Origin: Rubrimonas sp036788415
Lineage (GTDB): Bacteria; Pseudomonadota; Alphaproteobacteria; Rhodobacterales; Rhodobacteraceae
Length of the DNA: 64,000 bases
Reading direction: 5' to 3'
NCBI RefSeq assembly: GCF_036788415.1
Contig: NZ_DAIQNN010000005.1
Coordinates: forward strand, 24,718 to 88,717
Within the stretch, counting starts at the first letter, position 1. Every line of letters begins with the position of its first letter. The notes under the pieces were generated by a model. It did no database searches. It saw only the letters and a program-made list of their open reading frames with translations, and was not told the origin of the DNA. Positions 1 to 8,121 of this stretch are shown here, one piece after another. The position numbers were made by a program, and so were the translations under genes.

Positions 1-216
1 TTCGAGCGTTTCGCGGTCTTCGGGCGTCATCAGCGACGGGTCGATGGCGAGGCGCTTCAGCGCGCCCTTGCCGTCCACCGTCGCGCGCACGAGGCCCGCG
101 CCGGATTCGCCCTCCGCCTCGAGCGCCGCCACGCGCTCCTGCGCCTCCAGCATCTTCGCCTGCATCTGCTGCGCCTGCTTGAGCAGGCCGGCCATGTCGC
201 CCAGGCCCTTGAACAT
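1..216 (-). CDS. ybaB: YbaB/EbfC family nucleoid-associated protein, 3' end cut by window edge
   Basis: The first 72 codons read MFKGLGDMAGLLKQAQQMQ at the N-terminus, the typical opening of the YbaB/EbfC family, small dimeric DNA-binding proteins that coat the nucleoid. A glutamine/alanine-rich helix (about residues 10-38) is followed by the start of the beta sheet region around GLVRATVDGKG. The C-terminal third lies outside the window. The ATG is 3 bp beyond the dnaX stop, so the two are surely cotranscribed; dnaX-ybaB-recR is a widely conserved order, and recR would be expected next outside the window. The function is inferred from family and context. Confidence 0.92.
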   Translation of the reverse strand, partial: MFKGLGDMAGLLKQAQQMQAKMLEAQERVAALEAEGESGAGLVRATVDGKGALKRLAIDPSLMTPEDRETLE

Positions 217-219
217 CGC

Positions 220-2028
220 TCACTCCTCGTCGAAAGGGTCCACCGGCGTCCAGTCGTCGCCGAACATCGCGTCGTCATAGGCGATCTCGGGCGCCGCCTC
301 GGGCCCGTCCGCCGCCGCGCTCGGGGCCTCCGCGTCGATCTCCGCGAACGGCCGCACCGAGCGGATCTCGGCGCCGGGAAACAGCGCGAGCGCCGCCCGC
401 ACCAGCGCGCTGTCCAGCGCGCGGGCGCGCAGGTCGTCCGATTCCGCGCGGCGGGCCTCCTCGACGCTCGGCGCGCCGCCCGAGGCGACGACCGAGACCA
501 TCCAGCGCGCGCCGGTCCACTGCCCCAGCTTGCGCGCAAGCTCCCCCGCCAGCCCCGCCGGCGCGCCCGGGCCGGGTTCGAAGTCGATACGGCCTGGTGC
601 GTAAAACGCCAGCCGCAGGTGGCGCTCGACTTCCACCAGCAGCTTCATGTCGCGCTGGGCTCGGATCAGATCGAGCACATGCGCGAAGGCGGGAAAGCCC
701 GCCAGCGCCCGCGGCGACGGGTTGACCGCTGGGGTGGAGGCTGGCGCGGGGGCCGGCTGCGCCGCGCGCAGCGCCCCGGCGCCGCGCCCGCCTCCCCCGC
801 CCGAAGGCGGGGCGGGGGCCGGGCCGGGCTCGGGCGGCGCGTCGGTCAGCCGTCGCACCAGCTCCTCGGGACTGGGCAACTCCGCGACATGGGTCAGGCG
901 GATCACCGCCATCTCGGCGGCCATCATCGCATTGGGCGCGCGCGCGCATTCCTCCAGCGCCTTGAGCAGCATCTGCCACGCCCGCGCGAGCGACCGCATG
1001 CCGATGCGGGCGGCGAGCTCGGCGCCGCGGGCGCGCTCGGCCGGGGGGATCGCAGGGTCGTCGGCGGCGGTCGGGTCGATGCGGATCACCGAGAACCAGT
1101 GCGCCAGCTCCGCGAGTTCGCGCAGCACCGATTGCGGATCGGCGCCCTCGGCGTATTGCGCGCCGAGCTCGCGCAGGGCGGCGGCGGCGTCGCCCGCCAT
1201 GATCGCCTCGAACAGGTCGAGCACGCGGCCCCGGTCGGCGAGGCCGAGCATCGCGCGGGTCTGCGCGACGGTCACCTCGTCGCCGCCGGCGCCCTGCGCG
1301 ACGGCCTGGTCGAGCAGCGATAGCGCGTCGCGCACCGAGCCCTCCGCGGCCCGCGTGATCAGGCCGAGCGCGTCCGGCGCCACCCGCGCGCCTTCGCGGG
1401 CGCAGATGTCGGACAGGAAGCCGAGCATGACCTCGGGCTCGATCCGGCGCAGGTCGAAGCGCTGGCAGCGGCTGAGCACCGTGACCGGCATCTTGCGGAT
1501 TTCGGTCGTGGCGAACATGAACTTCACATGCGGCGGCGGCTCCTCCAGCGTCTTGAGAAGCGCGTTGAAGGCCGCGGTGCTGAGCATGTGGGCTTCGTCG
1601 AGGATGATCACGCGGTAGCGCGCCTCGGCCGGGCGGTAGCGGACCATCTCGTTGAGATCGCGGACGAAGTCCACGCCGGTGTGCGAGGCGGCGTCAATTT
1701 CGATCACATCCATCATCTGGCCGGCCGCGATCGCGCGGCAGGGCGCGCAGACCCCGCAGGGCGCGACGGTCGGGCCGCCCGCCCCGTCGGGGCCGACGCA
1801 GTTGAGGCCCTTGGCGATGATGCGGGCGGTGGTGGTCTTGCCGACGCCGCGCACGCCCGTCAGCACGAAGGCGTGGGCGATGCGCCCGGCGGCGAAGGCG
1901 TTCCGCAGGGTGCGCACCATCGCCTCCTGCCCGATCAGCGCGTCGAAATCCTGCGGGCGGTGCTTGCGGGCGAGCACCTGATAAGGCGTGTCGGGCCCCG
2001 CGCCGAGGAGATCTCGAGTCATGTCCAT
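220..2028 (-). CDS. dnaX: DNA polymerase III subunits gamma and tau
   Basis: Clamp-loader ATPase of the replicative polymerase. The N-terminal AAA+ domain carries Walker A GVRGVGKTTT at residues 58-67, four zinc-ligand cysteines (C77, C91, C94, C97) and Walker B/DEAH at 144-147 with the following SNALLKTLEEPP-like region (here AFNALLKTLEEPP). The C-terminal third is proline/alanine-rich and then tau-like, giving about 602 residues. I chose the ATG at 2028 (MDMTRDLL) over a longer reading frame because homologous sequence begins only there; the ATG at 2022 is an equally possible start. Whether a shorter gamma form is made by frameshifting cannot be judged here. The gene is followed immediately by ybaB. 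Confidence 0.97.
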   Translation of the reverse strand: MDMTRDLLGAGPDTPYQVLARKHRPQDFDALIGQEAMVRTLRNAFAAGRIAHAFVLTGVRGVGKTTTARIIAKGLNCVGPDGAGGPTVAPCGVCAPCRAIAAGQMMDVIEIDAASHTGVDFVRDLNEMVRYRPAEARYRVIILDEAHMLSTAAFNALLKTLEEPPPHVKFMFATTEIRKMPVTVLSRCQRFDLRRIEPEVMLGFLSDICAREGARVAPDALGLITRAAEGSVRDALSLLDQAVAQGAGGDEVTVAQTRAMLGLADRGRVLDLFEAIMAGDAAAALRELGAQYAEGADPQSVLRELAELAHWFSVIRIDPTAADDPAIPPAERARGAELAARIGMRSLARAWQMLLKALEECARAPNAMMAAEMAVIRLTHVAELPSPEELVRRLTDAPPEPGPAPAPPSGGGGGRGAGALRAAQPAPAPASTPAVNPSPRALAGFPAFAHVLDLIRAQRDMKLLVEVERHLRLAFYAPGRIDFEPGPGAPAGLAGELARKLGQWTGARWMVSVVASGGAPSVEEARRAESDDLRARALDSALVRAALALFPGAEIRSVRPFAEIDAEAPSAAADGPEAAPEIAYDDAMFGDDWTPVDPFDEE

Positions 2029-2181
2029 GCGGGCGGTCGCTCCGACGATGCTGCGCGACTGTCGCTCGCCTTGGGAGGCGCTGTCAAACGCGATGCAGGA
2101 GACCATCGGAGACGAACTTGCTCCGGCGGCGCGACACCGCGCCACCGACGGCGAACATGGCGCGCGCAGCGCGTGAGCGGA

Positions 2182-2388
2182 TCAGAGGGCGCGCAGATCC
2201 GTCGCCGCCATCCGCCCGTCGCGTCGCGTCTCGAGTTCGAAGGCGACTTTCTGACCGTCGTTCAGAGTGTCCATCCCGGCGCGCTGAACCGCCGTGATGT
2301 GCACGAACACGTCCTTGCCGCCATCGTCGGGCTGGATGAAGCCGAAGCCCTTGGTGGCGTTGAACCATTTCACGGCGCCTGTCGGCAT
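2182..2388 (-). CDS. CspA family cold-shock protein
   Basis: A 68-residue single cold-shock domain. RNP1 (KGFGFIQP, about residues 13-20) and RNP2 (VFVHI, about 28-32) are intact, as is the opening TGAVKWFNATKGFGF. Such OB-fold proteins bind single-stranded RNA and DNA and melt RNA structure; members are cold-induced or growth-phase controlled. The start at 2388 is preceded by GGGAGAATGGCGC, a good ribosome site. It is a single gene with about 210 bp upstream, long enough for the extended leader usual in cold-shock mRNAs. Which of the several csp paralogues of an alphaproteobacterium this is cannot be decided. Confidence 0.95.
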   Translation of the reverse strand: MPTGAVKWFNATKGFGFIQPDDGGKDVFVHITAVQRAGMDTLNDGQKVAFELETRRDGRMAATDLRAL

Positions 2389-2517
2389 GCGCCATTCTCC
2401 CTGACTGCCGGCGGCGCGGCGAAATCGCGCGCGCCCTACGCACGCCGCATCATGAGCCGACTGCGACCGACGCAAGGCGGGCAGGCAAGTCAGGAGCGCG
2501 GCTTCTGCGCTTCGATA

Positions 2518-2546
2518 CAGATAGCCTCAGGACTGAGTCGGAGCAA
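2518..2546 (-). promoter_or_regulatory. Candidate sigma-70 promoter of the cold-shock gene
   Basis: Read on the minus strand, TTGCTC (2546-2541) and TATCTG (2523-2518) are separated by exactly 17 bp. Transcription would start near 2511 and give a leader of about 120 nt before the csp ATG, in keeping with the long leaders of cold-shock mRNAs. The hexamers are only moderately close to consensus. The rest of the 2389-2598 gap shows no gene or RNA that I recognise. Confidence 0.35.
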
Positions 2547-2598
2547 GTCGGCAGACCGGTTCGCCTTTGACGGCGGCGGCGGTCTTTGCGGTCGGCCT

Positions 2599-4347
2599 TC
2601 ACGTCTGCGACGCCCACAGAGCGCGCGCCAGAGACGGCTCGGGCGCCGGGCTCTGCGGCGCGCGCTCGATGCGCCAGGCGACGCGGCCCCAATAGGCCTC
2701 GGCCCGCCCGACGATCGCGAGCTGACAGCTGCGCGCCGGCGCGGCGGCGTCCGGCGCGATCCAGACGCTGTCCTCGAGCTTCAGGGCGCCGGCGACGGCG
2801 GACAGCGTCCAGCTTTCGCGCGCATCGAGCGTCACGCGCGCCGCGCCGTCCGCGAGCATCTCGACCTGCGCCTCAGGCGGCAGGTGGAAGCGGACGACGA
2901 GCGGCAGGCCGCCCTCCCGCGCCGCGCGGTCGAAACGCTGGCGGGCTTCCGCGTCGGGAGCCTCCGCCGTGTCCTCGCCGCTCAGGCGCGCGCCGCCCGC
3001 GGCGAGGTTGAGACGGCGCGCCACGATCAGTCCGAAGCGTTCGCGGTAGCCGTCATGGCTCGCGCGCAGCCAATGGCCGCGCGCGTCGGTCAGCCGCTCG
3101 GCGGCGACATGGCGCGGCCCCGCCCCGAGGGGGCGCCCGAACGTCCGCGCCGCGAAGCCCTCGGGTGCGAGACGCCCGCACGACGCGCCGTCGACCTCCA
3201 GCGAGCAATGCGCCGCGGTCGCGCGCGCGGCGACCGCCCATTCGCCGCCGAGCCGCGCGCCGCAGCCGATCGCCCCGGTCATCAGCCGCCGCCCGACGCT
3301 GATCTCGACCCCGAGCGCGCTCGCCGCGCCGAGCGGCCCGGGCGGGGGCGGCGCCGCGTCGAGCACGACGACCGTCCCGCCGGCGGCGAGCCGCGCATAG
3401 CCCATCGCCTCCTCGCGCCGCGGCCCGCGCCCGCGCCGCCCGGCAAGCGCGAAGGCCTGATCGAGTTCGACGTCGGCTCCGCCGCGCCCGCCGTGAAACC
3501 GCGCGAGCGAGCCGTCGCCGAGCCGCAGCGCGCGCAGGACCGGCCCTGCCCGGGCCAGCGCCTGAAGGTGGCGGGAGTCGGCGTCGCGCCTGGCCTCGGT
3601 CAGGGCGTGGGCGGTCCAGGCGAGCAACTCGAAGGCCGCGGCGAGCTCGTCGGGATTGCGCGAGGCGACGGCCCCCTGCGCGTCGATCGTCTCCGCCGCC
3701 GCCGCGCCCAGCCGCGCGATCCCTCTGGTCAGCAGCCGTCCCGAGCCGGAGTCGACGAGGGCGGCGAGGGCGAGCCCCGTCGCCGCTTCGAGCCGTCCCA
3801 GCGCCGTCTCGGCGAGCGCGCCGCGCGCGGCGAGAAACAGCGCATGCGCCCGCAGCGTCTGCGCCAGCCGCTTGCGCCGGCGATGCGGCGCGTCGGCCGC
3901 CAGCAGCCCCGCCGCCGCCGCCAGCCGCGCCGCGCGCCGGCCCGCGATCTCGGGCGTCCAGCCCGGCCCTCCGCCGCCGCCGTGACGGCGCAGCCAGTCG
4001 AAGACCCATTCCGCCAGAACCGCGCGGTCGGGCTTCGCGGCGGCGTGGACGCAGTCGAGCCAGACGAAGCCGTGCAGCGCGTCGCGGAAGGCCGGGGTCG
4101 GCGGGGTCGGCGCGAAAGGCGAGCGCCCCTCGGTCCACAGAGCCGCGCCCCTCAGCGCGACCTCCCCGGCGGCGAGGCGCCTCGCCGCGTCGGCGTCGCC
4201 GAGGGCCAGCGGCTCGACGGCGCCTTCGAGGCGCGCCGGGCGGGCGAGCGCGCAGGCGCGGCGGGCGGCGGCGGCGTGCCCCGCCGCCCGTCGCCAGCGC
4301 CGCCAGCGCGTCGCCACCGCCTTAGCGTCGTCCCAGATCCGCCCCAC
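2599..4347 (-). CDS. Heparinase II/III family protein
   Basis: A protein of 582 residues with an alpha-helical N-terminal half and a C-terminal beta-rich half typical of heparinase II/III-like proteins, for example FHGGRGG near residue 290 and HDGYRERFGLIVARRL near residue 435. Family members are polysaccharide lyases, but this alphaproteobacterial branch sits in a housekeeping neighbourhood with rsmB (and usually purH next door) and no substrate is established. No signal peptide is visible, which is unusual for an enzyme degrading an external polysaccharide. The GTG start at 4347 has GGAGGG just upstream. It lies 48 bp behind rsmB on the same strand. A cell-envelope role is a guess. Confidence 0.85.
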   Translation of the reverse strand: MGRIWDDAKAVATRWRRWRRAAGHAAAARRACALARPARLEGAVEPLALGDADAARRLAAGEVALRGAALWTEGRSPFAPTPPTPAFRDALHGFVWLDCVHAAAKPDRAVLAEWVFDWLRRHGGGGGPGWTPEIAGRRAARLAAAAGLLAADAPHRRRKRLAQTLRAHALFLAARGALAETALGRLEAATGLALAALVDSGSGRLLTRGIARLGAAAAETIDAQGAVASRNPDELAAAFELLAWTAHALTEARRDADSRHLQALARAGPVLRALRLGDGSLARFHGGRGGADVELDQAFALAGRRGRGPRREEAMGYARLAAGGTVVVLDAAPPPPGPLGAASALGVEISVGRRLMTGAIGCGARLGGEWAVAARATAAHCSLEVDGASCGRLAPEGFAARTFGRPLGAGPRHVAAERLTDARGHWLRASHDGYRERFGLIVARRLNLAAGGARLSGEDTAEAPDAEARQRFDRAAREGGLPLVVRFHLPPEAQVEMLADGAARVTLDARESWTLSAVAGALKLEDSVWIAPDAAAPARSCQLAIVGRAEAYWGRVAWRIERAPQSPAPEPSLARALWASQT

Positions 4348-4395
4348 GCCAGCCCTCCGCCGTCGCGCCGAGCATGTCGAGCGCGGCGGACCTTG

Positions 4396-5685
4396 TCACG
4401 CCTTGTCGAATCGCGCTGCGAAGAAGCCGTCGATCCCGCCTTGCGCCGCCCACAGATCGGGGCGCGCGCGCAGATCGCCCTCGGGCGACAGGAAGACGGC
4501 GTCGCCCGCCTCCGCCGCCGTCAAAGGGAGGCGCCGCGCATCGGGACGGCGCGCCGGAAAGACCGCCGCCTGCGCCTCGCCCTCGGCCTTCAGCAGCGAG
4601 CAGGTGCAGAAGACCAGCCTCCCGCCGGGCGCCAGCATCTCCCAAGCCGCGTCGAGCATGCGCGCCTGCAGCTCCGCGAGCGCCGCCACGTCGCGCGCGC
4701 CGCGCCGGTGCGGCAGGTCGGGGTGGCGGCGGATCGTGCCGGTCGCCGAGCAGGGCGCGTCGAGCAGGATGAAGGGGAAGGGCTCGGCGGGGCGCCAGGT
4801 CAGCGCGTCCGCCGCGACGATCTCCGCCGAAAGGCCGGTGCGGGCGAGGTTCTCGCGCAGCCGCGCCAGCCGCGTCTCGGAGTGGTCGAGCGCGGTGACG
4901 CGCGCCCCCGCCGCCGCGAGTTGCAGCGTCTTGCCGCCGGGCGCCGCGCAGAGGTCCAGCACGCGCGCGCCGGGGCCCGCGCCGAGCAGCCGCGCCGGGA
5001 TCGACGCGGCGGCGTCCTGCGCCCACCACGCCCCCTCCGCAAAGCCCGGCGCGGCGGTGATCTGGACGCCACGGCGCAGGCGCAGCCCGCCGGTCGGAAG
5101 GATGTCCGCGTCGAGCGCGGCGGACCAGCGCCCGGCCTCTGCGGCGTCGCGCAGCGTGAGGTCGAGCGGCGCCGGCTGCTGATGGGCGGTCATGATCGCC
5201 GCGGCGAACTCGGCGCCCCAATCGGCGCGCAGCGCCTTTGCGAGCCAGTCCGGCGCCGCCGATCCGGCCTCGGCGGCGAAGCGCGCCGCCGCCGTCCCCG
5301 CCGCCCGCCGCGCCACCGCGTTGACGAGGCCCGCGAGCGGCGCGGCCTTGCGGTCGGCGCGCGTCAGGCGCACGGCGGCGTCCACGGCGGCGTGCGGCGG
5401 CGTGTCGAGCGCGCCGATCTCGGCGACCGCGAGCCGCAGCGCGTCGCGCGCGATATGAGCGCTTGGCGCGATGGGCTGGCGCATCAGCTCGTCCAACAGC
5501 GCGTCGATCGGCTTGAGCCAGCGCAGCGCCGCCGCCGCGAGATCGCCCGCCCGCGCGCGGTCCGCCGGGGCGAGCCCGCCCAGCGCCGCCTCCTTGCCCG
5601 CGTCGAGCGAGCGGCCCTCGTCGAGGACGGCGGCGATCAGCGCCAGAGCGCCGCGCCGCGCCTTCAGCCCGTGCGGGTCGGTCAC
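4396..5685 (-). CDS. rsmB: 16S rRNA (cytosine(967)-C(5))-methyltransferase family protein
   Basis: SAM-dependent RNA m5C methyltransferase of the RsmB/NOP family, about 429 residues. An N-terminal NusB-like RNA-binding helical domain (about 1-140) precedes the Rossmann methyltransferase domain: SAM motif LDLCAAPGGKTLQL, then LLDAPCSATGTIRRHPD with the release cysteine, and VFCTCSLLKAEGE with the catalytic cysteine. I chose the GTG at 5685 (VTDPHGLKARRGAL) because it lies 4 bp after the htpX stop and matches the usual N-terminus; an ATG at 5739 would overlap htpX by 50 bp. It is cotranscribed with htpX upstream and the heparinase-like gene downstream. Confidence 0.9.
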   Translation of the reverse strand: MTDPHGLKARRGALALIAAVLDEGRSLDAGKEAALGGLAPADRARAGDLAAAALRWLKPIDALLDELMRQPIAPSAHIARDALRLAVAEIGALDTPPHAAVDAAVRLTRADRKAAPLAGLVNAVARRAAGTAAARFAAEAGSAAPDWLAKALRADWGAEFAAAIMTAHQQPAPLDLTLRDAAEAGRWSAALDADILPTGGLRLRRGVQITAAPGFAEGAWWAQDAAASIPARLLGAGPGARVLDLCAAPGGKTLQLAAAGARVTALDHSETRLARLRENLARTGLSAEIVAADALTWRPAEPFPFILLDAPCSATGTIRRHPDLPHRRGARDVAALAELQARMLDAAWEMLAPGGRLVFCTCSLLKAEGEAQAAVFPARRPDARRLPLTAAEAGDAVFLSPEGDLRARPDLWAAQGGIDGFFAARFDKA

Positions 5686-5689
5686 AAGG

Positions 5690-6637
5690 TCACGACCAAG
5701 GCCCTTTGCGCGCGCCGGTCCTCGGCGTGCGCGGCGCATGCCCGACCGGCGGCGCCATCATTCGCGTGCGGACGGGCTGCGGCCCGCCTTCGGCGGCCAT
5801 CGCCTGCAGCGCGGCGATGCGGTTCTCGGTGGCGGGGTGGGTCGCGAACAGGCTGTCGAAGCGCCGCCCCGCCAGCGGGTTGACGATGAACAGATGCGCC
5901 GAGGCCGGATTGCGCTCGGCCGTGTCCATCTCGACGCGTTGCGCGCCGCCGGCGATCCGTCCGAGCGCCGAGGCGAGCCACATCGGCTGGCCGCAGATCT
6001 CCGCCCCCATCCGGTCGGCGGAGTATTCGCGCGTGCGGCTGATCGCCATCTGGATCAGCATCGCCGCGAGCGGCGCGACGATGATGCCCACCAGCAGCCC
6101 GATCATGCCCAAAGGATTGTTGCGGTTGTCGTTTCCACCGAAGATCATGCCGAATTGCGCGATGTTGGCGAGCATCGAGATCGCGCCGGCGACCGTGGCG
6201 GCGACCGTCATGATCAGCGTGTCGCGGTTCTTGATGTGGGCGAGCTCATGCGCGATCACGCCGGCGAGTTCCTCGCGGCTCAGCGTCCGCATCAGACCCT
6301 CGGTCACCGCAACGGCCGAGTTCTCGGGGTTGCGGCCCGTGGCGAAGGCGTTCGGCTGGTCCGAGCGGATGACGTAGAGCGCCGGCATCGGCAACTCGGC
6401 GTTGCGCGCGAGCCCTTCGACCATGTCGTAGAGCTCGGGCGCGGCCATGCGGCTCACCGGTTCGGCGTTGTGGGCGCGCAGCGCGAGGCGGTCGGAGTTC
6501 CACCAGGCGAAGGCGTTGGTCGCGATCGCAAAGACCAGCGCGATCATCGCGCCGCCCGAGCCGCCGAGCAGGAAGCCCGCGCCCATGAACAGCGCGGTCA
6601 GCGTCGCCAGAAGCATCATCGTCTTGACAGCGTTCAT
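5690..6637 (-). CDS. htpX: Membrane zinc metalloprotease HtpX
   Basis: M48-family membrane protease involved in quality control of damaged membrane proteins. In 315 residues there are two N-terminal membrane segments (about 5-25 and 28-46), the zinc motif HELAH at 130-134, two more hydrophobic segments (about 145-165 and 178-200) and the downstream glutamate ligand in SRTREYSADRMGAE. The C-terminal HPATENRIAAL motif is typical of the family. The start at 6637 (MNAVKTMMLL) fits homologues, although the frame stays open upstream. The tail after residue 290 is proline/arginine-rich and variable. It heads an htpX-rsmB-heparinase transcript and is divergent from the SDHAF4-like gene 43 bp away. 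Confidence 0.96.
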   Translation of the reverse strand: MNAVKTMMLLATLTALFMGAGFLLGGSGGAMIALVFAIATNAFAWWNSDRLALRAHNAEPVSRMAAPELYDMVEGLARNAELPMPALYVIRSDQPNAFATGRNPENSAVAVTEGLMRTLSREELAGVIAHELAHIKNRDTLIMTVAATVAGAISMLANIAQFGMIFGGNDNRNNPLGMIGLLVGIIVAPLAAMLIQMAISRTREYSADRMGAEICGQPMWLASALGRIAGGAQRVEMDTAERNPASAHLFIVNPLAGRRFDSLFATHPATENRIAALQAMAAEGGPQPVRTRMMAPPVGHAPRTPRTGARKGPWS

Positions 6638-6680
6638 CGCAGGCTCCCAGAACCTCTGCGGGACTATCGGGAGCAGATAT

Positions 6681-6869
6681 ATGACCGGGGCGACGTCCGA
6701 GAAAGAGCGCCGCATCGCGGAAGCGGCGGCGCGCGCCCTCGCCGAAGCGGCGGCGCGGCGCGAGGCGGCGACGCCGACGGCGCGGCTGGTGGAGCTCGGC
6801 GGGCGCGACGGACCCGAGCCGACGCGGTTCGGCGACTGGGAGAAAGGTGGAGTCGCGGTCGATTTCTGA
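6681..6869 (+). CDS. DUF1674 protein, SDHAF4-like succinate dehydrogenase assembly factor
   Basis: A 62-residue protein whose C-terminal PTRFGDWEKGGVAVDF is the diagnostic block of DUF1674, the family of eukaryotic SDHAF4 and bacterial homologues that bind flavinylated SdhA and promote its assembly with SdhB. The N-terminal half is an alanine/glutamate-rich helix, as usual. ATG at 6681 follows GGGAGCAG, a fair ribosome site. It lies divergently from htpX with only 43 bp between the starts, so the two promoters must overlap. The family assignment is firm; the succinate dehydrogenase role is inferred from mitochondrial and alphaproteobacterial homologues, since no sdh gene lies in the window. 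Confidence 0.85.
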   Translation: MTGATSEKERRIAEAAARALAEAAARREAATPTARLVELGGRDGPEPTRFGDWEKGGVAVDF

Positions 6870-6951
6870 CGACCGCCGGTCCGGCGCGGGCGGCAGACGG
6901 AAGGCGCTCGCGCCGTTCCGTCCGCCGCTGCTCCCGCGCCGGCGGCGCTGC

Positions 6952-7998
6952 TCACATGTCGTCGGGCAGCGGCGTAGCGGAGGTGCGTGCGGGCAGCACC
7001 GGGTGCTCGACTTCGGGAATCTCGCCTGTCAGCGTGTGCAGGAAGGCCGTGATGTCGGCGATCTGCGCGTCCGAAAGATCGGCGCCGAGCTGCGACACCC
7101 CCATCACCGCCACCGCGTCCTCAAGTTTCCACACATTGCCGGAGTGGAAATATGGGGCGGTCAGCGCGATGTTGCGCAGCGGCGCTGCGCGGAAGACGTA
7201 TTCGTCGTCCACCGTCTCGGTGACGGCGAAACGGCCGCGGTCGCCCGCCGGCAGGATCTCGGCGCCCGGCTTCTCGATCAGGCCGAACGGATAGTATTCC
7301 TGACCTCCGAAATTCACCCCGGCATGGCAGCTGGCGCAGCCCTCCTCCATGAAGGCCTGAAGCCCGCGCTTCTCCTGCGCTGTCAACGCGTTGTCGTCGC
7401 CCTGCAGGAACTGGTCGAAGCGGGCGTTGGGCGTGATCAGCGTCGCCTCGAAGGCCTCGATCGCCAGCGCGAAATTGTCGAAGGTCACCGGGTCGACTTC
7501 GCCGGGGAAGGCCGCCTTGAAGGCCTCCACATAGTCGGGCATCGAATTGAGCGTGGCGACCACGCGGTCGGGCGTGTTGTTCATCTCGACGCCGGCTTGC
7601 ACCGGCCCCTTGGCCTGCTCGGCGAGGTCGGGGGCGCGACCGTCCCAGAACTGGGCGATGTTGAACACGGCGTTGAACACGGTCGGCGAGTTGCGCGGGC
7701 CCTTCTGCCAGCCATGGCCGATGGAGACCTCGAGCCCGTCCACCCCGCCCATCCCGACATTGTGGCAGGAATTGCAGGAGAAGATCCCCGAGCGCGACAT
7801 CCGCGGGTCGAAGAACAGCATCGCGCCGAGATCGATGCGCGAGCGCGTGGCGACATTGCCGTTCAGCGCCGGCGCGTTCATGGGGACCGGCTCGAAATAG
7901 GACGCGGCGTCGGCGCGCAGGGCGGCGTCGTCGGCGAAGGCGGGCGCGGCGAGCAGGACGGCGACGGCGGCGGTCGCCGTCAGGGCGGTGCGATGCAT
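6952..7998 (-). CDS. Di-haem cytochrome c peroxidase (CCP/MauG family)
   Basis: Periplasmic enzyme reducing hydrogen peroxide to water with electrons from cytochrome c. A signal peptide (residues 1-22, cleavage after AFA) is followed by two haem-binding motifs, CNSCH at 75-79 (low-potential peroxidatic haem) and CASCH at 221-225, about 146 residues apart as the family expects. Length is 348 residues. The region FDPRMSRSGIFSC and the late APLRNIALTAPYFHSG are typical of bacterial cytochrome c peroxidases. Start at 7998 has GGGAGAG upstream. It is a single gene, with an FNR-type palindrome centred 71 bp upstream of the ATG, suggesting induction at low oxygen. A MauG-type function is less likely without a neighbouring substrate gene. 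Confidence 0.93.
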   Translation of the reverse strand: MHRTALTATAAVAVLLAAPAFADDAALRADAASYFEPVPMNAPALNGNVATRSRIDLGAMLFFDPRMSRSGIFSCNSCHNVGMGGVDGLEVSIGHGWQKGPRNSPTVFNAVFNIAQFWDGRAPDLAEQAKGPVQAGVEMNNTPDRVVATLNSMPDYVEAFKAAFPGEVDPVTFDNFALAIEAFEATLITPNARFDQFLQGDDNALTAQEKRGLQAFMEEGCASCHAGVNFGGQEYYPFGLIEKPGAEILPAGDRGRFAVTETVDDEYVFRAAPLRNIALTAPYFHSGNVWKLEDAVAVMGVSQLGADLSDAQIADITAFLHTLTGEIPEVEHPVLPARTSATPLPDDM

Positions 7999-8062
7999 GA
8001 AAGGTCTCTCCCTTGGTGGAACTGGAGTGATTCCAACCTTAGGAGGGCGGATTGACGGCGGG

Positions 8063-8076
8063 TTGACGTCGGTCAA
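8063..8076. promoter_or_regulatory. FNR/CRP-superfamily binding site upstream of cytochrome c peroxidase
   Basis: TTGACGTCGGTCAA matches TTGA-N6-TCAA, the core shared by FNR, FnrL, FixK and Dnr-type regulators; both outer half-sites TTGAC/GTCAA are perfect inverted repeats. Its centre is 71 bp from the peroxidase ATG, so with an activator position at -41.5 transcription would start near 8028, inside the intergenic gap. Cytochrome c peroxidase genes are known FNR/ANR targets in other proteobacteria. A second TTGACG lies just downstream (8052-8057, plus-strand reading). Confidence 0.6.
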
Positions 8077-8121
8077 CTGCGCATGCGGCGCGCGGTCGCA
8101 AGCCGCTTGACGAACGCCGGC

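Noticed and set aside
2029..2181. Looked for the small SRP RNA (4.5S) gene next to dnaX
   Set aside because: The conserved GGAAGG-type core is not visible on either strand in this gap or in 2389-2598, so no RNA gene is called.
1528..5883. A 1451-codon open frame on the plus strand opposite dnaX, the heparinase-like gene and rsmB
   Set aside because: High G+C DNA keeps opposite-strand frames open. The translation is arginine-rich and repetitive without domains, while the minus-strand proteins are recognisable.
5471..7294. A 607-codon plus-strand frame across rsmB/htpX
   Set aside because: Shadow of the real genes; no domain, and it runs across a divergent promoter region.
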